Made by a program: the position numbers and the translations under genes
NCBI GenBank assembly: GCA_028227525.1
Contig: JAOJAE010000023.1
Location: forward strand, 1-11,831
Direction of reading: 5' to 3'
Length of the DNA stretch: 11,831 nucleotides
DNA from: Candidatus Pelagibacter sp.
GTDB lineage: Bacteria; Pseudomonadota; Alphaproteobacteria; Pelagibacterales; Pelagibacteraceae
Notes under the pieces: generated by a model
Told to the model about the DNA's origin: nothing
Database searches by the model: none
Seen by the model: only the letters and a program-made list of their open reading frames with translations
Shown here: piece by piece, positions 1 through 5,819 of the stretch
Position numbering within the stretch: the first letter of the stretch is position 1
How the letters are laid out: the number at the start of each line of letters is the position of its first letter

Positions 1-454
1 TAAATTCATGAAGCAATGTACTAACTTCTTTTATTCCCTGATTTACTCTGTAAGGTGAAAAAGCATTCATACTTATAAAAATTTTTTTTTTAGTTTTTTT
101 AATCACTCCTTTTTTTTCCAATTCCTCAATTTTTCTTCTTACACTTTCTTTAGGGATTTGAAGATCTTTTGAAATATCACTTATGTTAATCTTCTCAATT
201 TCAAGTGTTTTATCTTTAAAAAAAGTCTCAAATTCTACAATGAGCCCATTTTTTCTAAAAAATATAAAATCTTTGTTAACAAGATAGATAAGAATTATAT
301 ACTTATCGATATCCCCATAAACTCCATAAGCCCTTATGAACCAATTACTAAGCATCTTGTAGTATGTAGGTGCGAGTTTGCTAAAATTTTTATTAATAAT
401 CTTAAAAATTTTATTCTCATCTAATTGAGCTGATATTCTTGGAATTTTATTCAT
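1..454 (-). CDS. Winged-helix-like putative transcriptional regulator (partial, C-terminus off window)
   Basis: An uninterrupted minus-strand frame starts with ATG at 454-452 and runs off the left edge after 151 codons; there is no stop inside the window, so the C-terminus is missing. I do not recognise a named family. Residues about 88-128 look like a winged helix-turn-helix: a first helix ISDISKDLQI, a turn with PKES, a recognition helix VRRKIEELEKKGVI, then a lysine-rich wing ending in IFIS. This is the usual 'establish the site, then K/R-rich wing' pattern of MarR/Lrp/Crp-type domains. Residues 30-70 are rich in aromatics and isoleucine (YYKMLSNWFIRAYG, KYIILIYLV) and may form a dimerisation or sensory part. 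It is divergent from two small membrane-protein genes. The 102-bp gap to the first of them holds two copies of a shared motif, so it may control itself and them (inference). A TTGACT box lies upstream on the minus strand at 499-494, without a convincing -10. Confidence 0.72.
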   Translation of the reverse strand, partial: MNKIPRISAQLDENKIFKIINKNFSKLAPTYYKMLSNWFIRAYGVYGDIDKYIILIYLVNKDFIFFRKNGLIVEFETFFKDKTLEIEKINISDISKDLQIPKESVRRKIEELEKKGVIKKTKKKIFISMNAFSPYRVNQGIKEVSTLLHEF

Positions 455-467
455 ATATTTAAAAAAA

Positions 468-486
468 CCCAATTTGAACAATCATT
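468..486 (+). repeat. Motif copy 1 of 3 (candidate operator near the regulator start)
   Basis: The sequence CCCAATTTGAACAATCATT is the first of three related 19-bp elements. It matches copy 2 at 14 of 19 positions and copy 3 at 15 of 19. It lies 14 bp upstream of the minus-strand regulator start codon and 32 bp (about three helical turns) from copy 2. The core TTG-AA-CAA is a short imperfect dyad. Binding by the neighbouring regulator is inference. Confidence 0.5.
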
Positions 487-499
487 AAATAAGAGTCAA

Positions 500-518
500 C
501 CCATTTTGGACAATAGAT
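500..518 (+). repeat. Motif copy 2 of 3 (upstream of small membrane protein 1)
   Basis: CCCATTTTGGACAATAGAT shares the CCCA-n-T-n-TG-n-AC frame with the other copies, and its core TTG-GA-CAA keeps the short dyad. It starts exactly 57 bp before the ATG at 557, the same offset as copy 3 before the second small gene. That equal phasing argues for a control element rather than chance similarity in AT-rich DNA. Confidence 0.5.
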
Positions 519-541
519 CTATATATAAATTAATCATTAGA

Positions 542-550
542 TGTTTAATT
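542..550 (+). promoter_or_regulatory. Candidate extended -10 for a leaderless transcript of small gene 1
   Basis: TGTTTAATT reads as an extended -10 (TG at 542-543, hexamer TTAATT at 545-550). It ends 6 nt before the ATG at 557, which would place transcription start at or next to the start codon. No Shine-Dalgarno sequence precedes this ATG. The second small gene has a matching TGGTTAAAT at the same distance. AT-rich background makes any -10 weak evidence; the matched phasing is the support. Confidence 0.3.
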
Positions 551-556
551 ACGCCA

Positions 557-766
557 ATGAGTACTGAAAGCTTAAATAGAACATCACACGTTATTGAAGA
601 CCCTAAAGTTGTTGAAGACTCTAATGTTGTTGTAACTCCTAGAGTTAACGTTGATGTTCTAAAGCAAAGAATAATAGATCAGAAAAAAAAAGATAAATTT
701 AAAAGAACAATTATTTTTTCTACAGTCTGTGTATCTTTAGGTGTTCTAACTCTTCTTGCAAATTGA
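557..766 (+). CDS. Small single-helix membrane protein 1 (69 aa), paralog of the next gene
   Basis: Function unknown. The 69-residue product has a polar, acidic N-terminal half (about 1-32), a basic stretch with LKQR and KKKDKFKR (35-50), and one hydrophobic helix at about 51-67 ending just before the C-terminus. By the positive-inside rule the N-terminus should be cytoplasmic, with the protein held by its tail. The frame is open from a TTG at 506, but I chose the ATG at 557 because a shared upstream motif and a putative -10 then sit at the same distance as for the downstream paralog. The two proteins align without gaps from LKQ through the start of the helix (LKQ, 13 residues, TII-x-S), and both have a DPK earlier. 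Composition is like the rest of the window, with no sign of recent transfer. It is divergent from a putative regulator and followed 62 bp later by its paralog. Confidence 0.65.
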   Translation: MSTESLNRTSHVIEDPKVVEDSNVVVTPRVNVDVLKQRIIDQKKKDKFKRTIIFSTVCVSLGVLTLLAN

Positions 767-771
767 TTTTG

Positions 772-790
772 CCCAATCTGAACTGTCATC
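772..790 (+). repeat. Motif copy 3 of 3 (upstream of small membrane protein 2)
   Basis: CCCAATCTGAACTGTCATC begins 6 bp after the stop codon of small gene 1 and 57 bp before the ATG at 829. It matches copy 1 at 15 of 19 positions and copy 2 at about 10 of 19. The right half of the TTG..CAA dyad is not kept here, so if a protein binds, the CCCA-n-T-n-TG-n-AC part may matter more than the dyad. Confidence 0.45.
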
Positions 791-813
791 CTCTTTAATT
801 CGAAACTTTGTAG

Positions 814-822
814 TGGTTAAAT
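814..822 (+). promoter_or_regulatory. Candidate extended -10 for a leaderless transcript of small gene 2
   Basis: TGGTTAAAT (TG at 814-815, hexamer TTAAAT at 817-822) ends 6 nt before the ATG at 829, as the TGTTTAATT element does before gene 1. There is no Shine-Dalgarno before this ATG. Having its own motif and -10 suggests gene 2 can be transcribed separately from gene 1. Confidence 0.3.
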
Positions 823-828
823 CTTATT

Positions 829-1029
829 ATGAACAAAGTATTAGATGACGTCTCTAAGAGTAATAATGAATTAAATGAAGTTAAAGATCCAAAAAAACTT
901 TGTGTTCACGATCTTAAACAAAAACTTAAGACAAAACAAAAAAGACAATTTATTAAAAATACAATTATTTTATCTTTTATAATTACTTTCTTTGGAGCAA
1001 TATCTCTTTTAATTTATCAAAGTCTCTAG
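829..1029 (+). CDS. Small single-helix membrane protein 2 (66 aa), paralog of the preceding gene
   Basis: Function unknown. The product has a polar N-terminus (1-25), a very basic segment with LKQKLKTKQKRQ (29-40), and a hydrophobic helix at about 45-62 followed by a short YQSL tail. This is the same plan as the upstream 69-aa protein. The spacing from LKQ to TII-x-S is identical, so a tandem duplication followed by divergence is the simplest reading. The likely topology is N-terminus inside with a C-terminal anchor. The last 21 bp overlap, tail to tail, the 3' end of the minus-strand Ldh2-family dehydrogenase gene, so transcripts from both sides would be complementary there. No enzyme or transporter motif is visible; the small size, basic linker and single helix would fit a membrane-associated modulator peptide, but that is a guess. 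Confidence 0.62.
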   Translation: MNKVLDDVSKSNNELNEVKDPKKLCVHDLKQKLKTKQKRQFIKNTIILSFIITFFGAISLLIYQSL

Positions 1030-2013
1030 ATCTTTTTTAATAATATCTGGTATTGAGATTTCTCTTTTAAGATTTTGTTTGTATCGATTAAATTTATTTT
1101 GTCCTGGGTACATTATTTCTTTAACACCTTTAATTTTTGGAAGTTTTTTAATTGTTTTAATATTATCTTTAATTCTTTGGTTATAATTTTTTTGAAATAA
1201 ATTTGCTTTAAAGGTTATAAATAAATGGCCAATATTTTGTGGACCAGAAAAATCATCAAAAGGATCTTTAACTCTTCCTGCATGATTACCTCCTGTTAAA
1301 ACACCACTTAAAATATCTACCATCCAAGCAAGACCCGAGCCTCTAAATCCTGCAATTGGAAGTTGAACACCTGCAAGTGCTTTTTTTGCATCAGTTGTAG
1401 GGTTGCCAGATTTATCTAAAGCTACACCTTCAGGAATTGTTTGTTTGTTTCTAGCAGCAACTCTAATTTTACCTCTATTTATAACAGAGATTGATGTATC
1501 TAATATAAATGGAATTTTAGATCCAGTAGGGGTTCCAAAACAAACAGGATTTGTTCCAAACAAAGATTTTAAAGCACCATGTGGAGCAACAGCAGGAGGT
1601 GCATTTGTATAAATCATTGCAATTAAATTTTTCTTAACAGCTTGTTCTGCATAATAACCTGACAAACCATAGTGACCGCTGTTTTTAACTGCAACCATTC
1701 CAATACCAGTTTTTTGAGCATGTTTAATTGCAGTTTTAATTCCAAGATCTGCTGCAACAAAACCAATACTATTATTTGCATCAATATGTGAAATAGATTG
1801 AGAAATTTTCTTTATTTTAATTTTAGGTTTTGGATTAATTACTTTTTTTGAAATTCTATCACAGTACATCTTAAGTCTTGCTAGGCCGTGCCCATAGGCA
1901 CCAACTAATTCTGCATTAATTAATGCATTAGCTGAAATCAAAGCGTGATCTTTGCTTAGACCATATTTTTGAAAGATTTTTATGATTTCTTTTTTAAGAA
2001 TTGGGGTTTTCAC
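1009..2013 (-). CDS. Ldh2/malate-lactate-sulfolactate dehydrogenase family NAD(P)-dependent oxidoreductase
   Basis: A 334-aa member of the Ldh2/MDH2 family, whose members reduce or oxidise 2-hydroxy acids (malate, lactate, ureidoglycolate, sulfolactate) with NAD(P)H. Family marks: AYGHGLARLK with His42, NSGHYGLSGYYA with His114, GTNPVCFGTP at 153-162, LDTS at 171-174, EGVALD followed by GNPTTDA, and GSGLAWMVDILSGVLTGG. Length is normal. Where many relatives read G-G-[YV]-K-G in the late glycine-rich segment, this one reads AGFRG, with Arg224 at the usual lysine position (from memory of the family). It starts with GTG, 2 nt after the permease stop and behind an AAAGGG ribosome site, so it is the last gene of the transporter operon. 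Its place next to taurine-type import makes a sulfonated hydroxy acid a plausible substrate (ComC-type sulfolactate dehydrogenases belong to this family), but malate or lactate cannot be excluded. Confidence 0.85.
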   Translation of the reverse strand: MKTPILKKEIIKIFQKYGLSKDHALISANALINAELVGAYGHGLARLKMYCDRISKKVINPKPKIKIKKISQSISHIDANNSIGFVAADLGIKTAIKHAQKTGIGMVAVKNSGHYGLSGYYAEQAVKKNLIAMIYTNAPPAVAPHGALKSLFGTNPVCFGTPTGSKIPFILDTSISVINRGKIRVAARNKQTIPEGVALDKSGNPTTDAKKALAGVQLPIAGFRGSGLAWMVDILSGVLTGGNHAGRVKDPFDDFSGPQNIGHLFITFKANLFQKNYNQRIKDNIKTIKKLPKIKGVKEIMYPGQNKFNRYKQNLKREISIPDIIKKDLETLIN

Positions 2014-2015
2014 GA

Positions 2016-2822
2016 TTACCCTTTACCACGCCATGGAATATATTTGTCTATAAGTTTTCTTAAAGTTACATCAAATAATAAACCAAGCATTCCCATCACA
2101 AAAATAGTGATCCAAATAACCTCATATTGGAAGTATTTTTTAGCTACGTTTTCAACAAAACCGATACCAGTAGTTCCTGCTAAAAACTCAGCAGCAACTA
2201 ATGTTCCCCAACACATACCAATTGCAACTCTAACACCAGTTAATATTTCAGGTAATGAGTTTGGAAATATTACATATCGAAGTATTTGCCATCTAGAAGC
2301 ACCTAATGAGTGAGATGCATGAATTTTCGATAATTGAGTACCTGACGCACCAGCTCTAGCTGAAATAATCATGATAGAAAAAGATACCATAAAAAGTAAA
2401 AATACTTTTCCAACGTTATCAATACCTAAAACAGATATGATAAGAGGAGCCCATGCAAGAGGGGGTACAGGTCTGTATAGTTCAATTAATGGATCAAAAA
2501 ATCCTTTTGCAAACCTATTTAGACCCATAAATAATCCTAAAGGTACACCAAATATAATTCCAAGAATTAAACCTAAGAATACTCTTAAAAAAGAGTCCCA
2601 TATATGACCCATTGGGACAGGTATTTTAAATAAATTAAATTCACCAGTTACTACACTTAAAACTTTACTTTTAAAGTTTGGTTCAACTACACCAAATTCA
2701 TTATGTACCGGATATTTGCCTGGTATGATATCTGCAATCCAATCAGGTAAGATAAAACCAACTATTTTACTTACATCCATCATCTCAAACCAAAGCAATG
2801 GGATATTTTTTAAATCCAACAC
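2016..2822 (-). CDS. tauC: Taurine-type ABC transporter permease (TauC-like)
   Basis: Inner-membrane permease of an organosulfonate importer in the TauC/SsuC family. The core is very close to TauC in plan: GVPLGLFMGL, DPLIELYRPVPPLAWAPL, the coupling-helix region SLGASRWQILRYVIFP followed by LPEILTGVRVAIGM, and WGTLVAAEFLAGTTGIGF. At the N-terminus the first membrane helix and LPxP linker expected of TauC are absent; the protein goes quickly to a soluble stretch (about 20-75) and then the second canonical helix. The missing pieces seem to be in the preceding 380-aa frame. Start choice is uncertain: GTG at 2822 gives 268 aa and overlaps the upstream gene by 38 bp, with no clear ribosome site. 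ATG at 2783 lies 1 nt after the upstream TGA stop and would suit reinitiation (255 aa). It is followed 2 nt later by the dehydrogenase gene. Confidence 0.85.
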   Translation of the reverse strand: MLDLKNIPLLWFEMMDVSKIVGFILPDWIADIIPGKYPVHNEFGVVEPNFKSKVLSVVTGEFNLFKIPVPMGHIWDSFLRVFLGLILGIIFGVPLGLFMGLNRFAKGFFDPLIELYRPVPPLAWAPLIISVLGIDNVGKVFLLFMVSFSIMIISARAGASGTQLSKIHASHSLGASRWQILRYVIFPNSLPEILTGVRVAIGMCWGTLVAAEFLAGTTGIGFVENVAKKYFQYEVIWITIFVMGMLGLLFDVTLRKLIDKYIPWRGKG

Positions 2823-3927
2823 TAGGTTTTGATAAAAGGATAAATTTACTTAGTGTATCAGATGGTTTGGGTAACCATCTACCCGAACCTTGTTCTGAAC
2901 AATTTGGACCACTCGATACAATCGTACCTGCTGGAAATAAAAGAATATCAACTAATCTTAATGATCCTTGCTCATTTTTTTGAACTTCATCAAATGTTAA
3001 TATAGATTTTTGCATTCCATCTAATGTGCTTGGAGGAAAAATACTTGCGTATTCAATTCTTCTTGCAATTTTAAGAACATCTTTCGCTAAGGTTGATGCA
3101 ACTTCCTCACTATCACTTGCTGCTTTTCTAAATGCTTTAACATCATCTTTAATTTCTTTGATAACTGATTTGTATTGGAAGTTATGATTTTTTAATTTAA
3201 AGAATTGATCGCTAATAACTTTTAATTCTTGAGCAGCTGCGTCAAATTTTAAACCTTTATCTGTTTTAGGAATTACTGGTACTTCAACTGTATTTTCTAC
3301 CGCAGTTCCTGATGCACCCCAACCACCTTCAGCTTGAGCGTCTTGTAATCTTTTACTTCTTTGTTCTGCTGTTTCATATGGATAATCTTTTTTTTGAAAT
3401 TCTATGGATAATTGATCAATTTTATTTGCAAGCTCACTTATTTTAACTTTTGTTTCATTATCTAATAAATTTTCATTAGTTAGTAATGGAATAGTTGATT
3501 TTGTTTTATCAATTAATCCTATTAAAAAAGATCTATGCTGTTCACTTATTTCTTTTGAATTTTGAATTTCATTTTTAAGCTTAATTATATTTTTATTTTC
3601 AGATTTAATTATAGACGTACTTTTGAATTCTCTTTCTTCAATAGGGAATAGATATTTTAATGATAATAAAGAGTCGTTTACTTTACCTACTTGACATAAT
3701 TCATTAGCTGATTGTGGGTAAAATGATTTTGCAATATCCCATGAATAATAAAGCCATGTTAATAGAATGACACTACTACCAACAATGATCCAGTGAGTTC
3801 CACCTTTTGCTCTCTCAGGGTTACCAAAAACTGCATCAACTTTCTCAGTTCTGATAAGTTTTCGCCCATACATAATGCAACCGATGATGGCTACAATAAT
3901 TGCAAAGGTGATAAATTGAGTAAACAT
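2785..3927 (-). CDS. Transporter-associated membrane protein; likely N-terminal part of a split TauC permease
   Basis: A 380-aa protein between the ATPase and permease genes. Two hydrophobic helices are near the N-terminus (about 2-20 and 46-62), the second reading WIIVGSSVILLTWLYYSWDI, much like the first helix of TauC-type permeases. A long, charged, probably periplasmic and largely helical region follows (about 80-310), with a glycine/valine break near 205-220 and two cysteines, one in NELCQVGK and one in SGPNCSEQG. The C-terminal 35 residues contain GRWLPKPSDTLSKFILL, which resembles the periplasmic LPxPxxVL segment that normally follows the first helix of TauC/SsuC. It starts 1 nt after the tauB stop (TAG-T-ATG), so translation is coupled, and its end overlaps the permease gene. 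I infer it supplies the missing N-terminus of the permease, carrying a large periplasmic insertion. If instead separate, it is an accessory subunit of unknown role. Confidence 0.8.
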   Translation of the reverse strand: MFTQFITFAIIVAIIGCIMYGRKLIRTEKVDAVFGNPERAKGGTHWIIVGSSVILLTWLYYSWDIAKSFYPQSANELCQVGKVNDSLLSLKYLFPIEEREFKSTSIIKSENKNIIKLKNEIQNSKEISEQHRSFLIGLIDKTKSTIPLLTNENLLDNETKVKISELANKIDQLSIEFQKKDYPYETAEQRSKRLQDAQAEGGWGASGTAVENTVEVPVIPKTDKGLKFDAAAQELKVISDQFFKLKNHNFQYKSVIKEIKDDVKAFRKAASDSEEVASTLAKDVLKIARRIEYASIFPPSTLDGMQKSILTFDEVQKNEQGSLRLVDILLFPAGTIVSSGPNCSEQGSGRWLPKPSDTLSKFILLSKPSVGFKKYPIALV

Positions 3928-3928
3928 A

Positions 3929-4726
3929 CTATAATTCTTTACCCATAATTTCTTCTTCCATGTTCCATATCATGGTTAAAATCTCTTCTCTTTTGCTAGT
4001 AAAATCTTTTAAGTTTTTAATTTCTCTTAAATCTTCTTTTAATCCCATAGATGCAAATGGAAGATTGTACTCTTTATGAATTCTTCCAGGTCTTGGTGCC
4101 ATTACATAAAGTCTTTCACCAAGTAACAATGCTTCTTCAACTGAGTGTGTAATTAAGATAATTGTTTTTCCAGTTTCTTTCCAAATTTTTAAAACTAACG
4201 ACTGCATTTTTTCTCTAGTGAGTGCATCTAGAGCTCCTAATGGCTCATCCATTAAAATTAAATCTGGATCATTTATCAAACATCTTGCAAGAGCAACTCT
4301 TTGCTGCATACCTCCTGATAATTGGTATGTTGGAGTATTCCCAAACCCTTGAAGACCAACTATTTCTAACCATTCTTCAACTTTTTTTGCAGTTTCAATT
4401 GGATCTTCTTTTTTCATTCTTAATCCAAAATTCACATTTTCAGCAACTGTTAACCATTCAAATAAAGCACCTTGTTGAAATACCATTCCTCGTTCAACAC
4501 CTGGTCCATTAATTTCATTATTACCCAATGTTATTTGTCCAGAAGTTGGTCTTAAAAATCCTGCTGTAATATTTAGTAAAGTTGTTTTCCCACATCCAGA
4601 AGGGCCAAGAACTGTTAAAAGTTCTCCTTTTTTTAAAGTAAAATTTACATCTTTTAATGCGTGAACAGTTTCTCCTTTAGGAGTTTTAAAAATCATATTT
4701 AGATTTTGTGAAACCAAATCACTCAT
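3929..4726 (-). CDS. tauB: Taurine-type ABC transporter ATP-binding protein (TauB/SsuB-like)
   Basis: Cytoplasmic ATPase of 265 aa that powers the importer. All nucleotide-binding motifs are present and in order: Walker A GPSGCGKTT (41-49), Q-loop MVFQQGALFEWLTV (81-94), signature LSGGMQQR (136-143), Walker B LILMDEP (156-162, Glu161), D-loop GALD (164-167) and H-loop His194 in ITHSVEEA. The adjacent MAPRPGRI and the FQQ..LFEWLTVAENV segment are typical of the TauB/SsuB/NrtD group. Length is normal. The gene lies 88 bp downstream of tauA with an intrinsic terminator between them, and 1 nt before the next gene. Substrate cannot be read from the ATPase; the taurine call rests on the binding protein, the permease core and the aminotransferase next door. 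Confidence 0.93.
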   Translation of the reverse strand: MSDLVSQNLNMIFKTPKGETVHALKDVNFTLKKGELLTVLGPSGCGKTTLLNITAGFLRPTSGQITLGNNEINGPGVERGMVFQQGALFEWLTVAENVNFGLRMKKEDPIETAKKVEEWLEIVGLQGFGNTPTYQLSGGMQQRVALARCLINDPDLILMDEPLGALDALTREKMQSLVLKIWKETGKTIILITHSVEEALLLGERLYVMAPRPGRIHKEYNLPFASMGLKEDLREIKNLKDFTSKREEILTMIWNMEEEIMGKEL

Positions 4727-4752
4727 AAGAATACTTTATATTAAAATATTTT

Positions 4753-4791
4753 AAAAAAATAGGCACCAACTATCTCTAATTGGCGCCTATT
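4753..4791 (-). terminator. Intrinsic terminator/attenuator between tauA and tauB
   Basis: Read on the minus strand, the arms are AATAGGCGCCAA (4791-4780) and TTGGTGCCTATT (4769-4758). They form a continuous 12-bp stem with one G-U pair around a 10-nt loop, followed directly by more T residues, giving a run of seven T through 4753. This is a textbook Rho-independent terminator and the most GC-rich stem seen in the spacers. It lies 24 bp past the tauA stop and before tauB, so it probably lets most transcripts end after the binding protein, with read-through feeding tauB and the rest. Confidence 0.88.
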
Positions 4792-4814
4792 AAAATTTAT
4801 TTTATGCTCTAAAA

Positions 4815-5756
4815 TTATAGAGGTAAAAAGCTTGTATCAACTGCTCCGTTAGGAGTATCCATTCCTTTTAAGAAACCAGCAAGGTTTCCAGAAGTCATAG
4901 ACTTTTCAGTTTCTGCAGGTGTTAGAAATTTAAATCCACCGATTGTTTCTTTCATATCACCAAGTTTCATTTCAGCGTCTTTTGCTATTACGTTCATATC
5001 TGATTTACCAGACGCGTATCTAGCGTTTGCTTCGTGAGTTACTTCGATGAAAGTTCTTAACATACCAGGATTTTCTTTCATGAACTTGTCAGTTACAGAT
5101 GTAATATCAATACCTAAGATACCAGCATCTCTAGCTTCTTGAACAGTTAAAAGTCTTGATCCAACTGCAGTTGCAGCTTTGATAGAGTTACCACCAAATA
5201 GACAAGCCATAACAACGTCACCACTTACTAATGCAGCAGCACCTTCTTCTGGGTCCATTTGAATAACATCCATTTTAGATCTGTCAGCTCCAATAACTTT
5301 CATACTTTCGTCAAAAACGTATTCAGCCATTGTTCCTAGTGGAACTGCAACTTTTTTGCCTTCTAACTCAGAACCATTTGCTTTTGTAATTCCAGAAGCA
5401 TTAGATGTAACACAAGTTGTTCCACCCATTCCGTATTCCATAGCAATGTCTACAAGTTTTAAAGGAGCTTTTGATTTAACAGCATTAATGAAAGGTACTA
5501 AACCTTGTGAGTAAGAAATATCAATATCTCCTGCTAACATAGCATCAGTCATTGCACCACCATTTGAAAAGTTAGTCCATTTAACTGGAACACCTAGAGC
5601 TTTTTCGTAAATACCTTTAACTTTATCTTCTTGGTTTGGCGTTGGCCATTCTAGAAAGAATGCAACTCTTACTTCTTTAGCAGCTGAATTAGCAACTGAC
5701 ATAGAAAGGGTAAGAGCAACTACTGAACCAAGAATAAAACTTAATATTTTTTTCAT
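4815..5756 (-). CDS. tauA: Taurine-type ABC transporter periplasmic substrate-binding protein (TauA-like)
   Basis: A 313-aa periplasmic binding protein that delivers substrate to the TauBC complex. The N-terminus MKKILSFILGSVVALTLSMSV is a clear signal peptide; cleavage near NSA|AKE (about residue 25) is likely. The mature part follows the TauA/SsuA plan: a first strand VRVAFFLEWPT, the NGGAMTDAMLAGDIDISYSQ segment (target-site-by-dosage motif of this family), ELEGKKVAVPLGT, then EEGAAALVSGDVVMACLFGG, and late SVTDKFMKENPGMLRTFIEV. Length is close to E. coli TauA. The start is supported by a good ribosome site AGGGG (5768-5764) 7 nt before ATG. A hairpin terminator follows it. Divergent placement from an omega-amino-acid aminotransferase supports taurine or a related amino-sulfonate or omega-amino acid as the ligand, but the binding pocket cannot be judged here. 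Confidence 0.9.
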   Translation of the reverse strand: MKKILSFILGSVVALTLSMSVANSAAKEVRVAFFLEWPTPNQEDKVKGIYEKALGVPVKWTNFSNGGAMTDAMLAGDIDISYSQGLVPFINAVKSKAPLKLVDIAMEYGMGGTTCVTSNASGITKANGSELEGKKVAVPLGTMAEYVFDESMKVIGADRSKMDVIQMDPEEGAAALVSGDVVMACLFGGNSIKAATAVGSRLLTVQEARDAGILGIDITSVTDKFMKENPGMLRTFIEVTHEANARYASGKSDMNVIAKDAEMKLGDMKETIGGFKFLTPAETEKSMTSGNLAGFLKGMDTPNGAVDTSFLPL

Positions 5757-5790
5757 TATTATTCCCCTGTTTAATTAATTAAATTACCTT

Positions 5791-5819
5791 ATTAAAATTC
5801 AATTTTAGATTGATGTAAA
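5791..5819 (-). promoter_or_regulatory. tauA: Candidate tauA promoter
   Basis: On the minus strand, TTTACA (5819-5814) and TTTAAT (5796-5791) are separated by 17 bp, each matching the sigma-70 consensus at 5 of 6 positions. The predicted start, around 5784, leaves a leader of about 28 nt that contains the AGGGG ribosome site. The -35 box overlaps one arm of a spaced inverted repeat, which suggests regulation at this point. Confidence 0.45.

Noticed and set aside
506..556. N-terminal extension of small gene 1 from a TTG at 506
   Set aside because: The extra 17 codons overlap the shared upstream motif, start with TTG without a ribosome site, and are not matched in the paralog. ATG 557 gives the same motif spacing as gene 2.
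1403..1612. Plus-strand frame of 69 aa inside the dehydrogenase gene
   Set aside because: Antisense shadow of a well-conserved enzyme; no recognisable domain and no ribosome site.
1969..2607. Plus-strand frames opposite the permease gene
   Set aside because: They mirror the conserved permease codons; proline/serine-rich translations without domain features.
2801..2822. Programmed -1 frameshift on TTTAAAA at the permease junction
   Set aside because: The heptamer is in the right phase only for a shift from the permease frame back to the upstream frame; joining the two proteins needs +1 (or -2), so a classical -1 site does not explain it.
4222..4512. Plus-strand 96-aa leucine/glutamine-rich frame opposite tauB
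   Set aside because: Lies entirely over the ATPase motifs; its composition is what the reverse complement of these codons gives.
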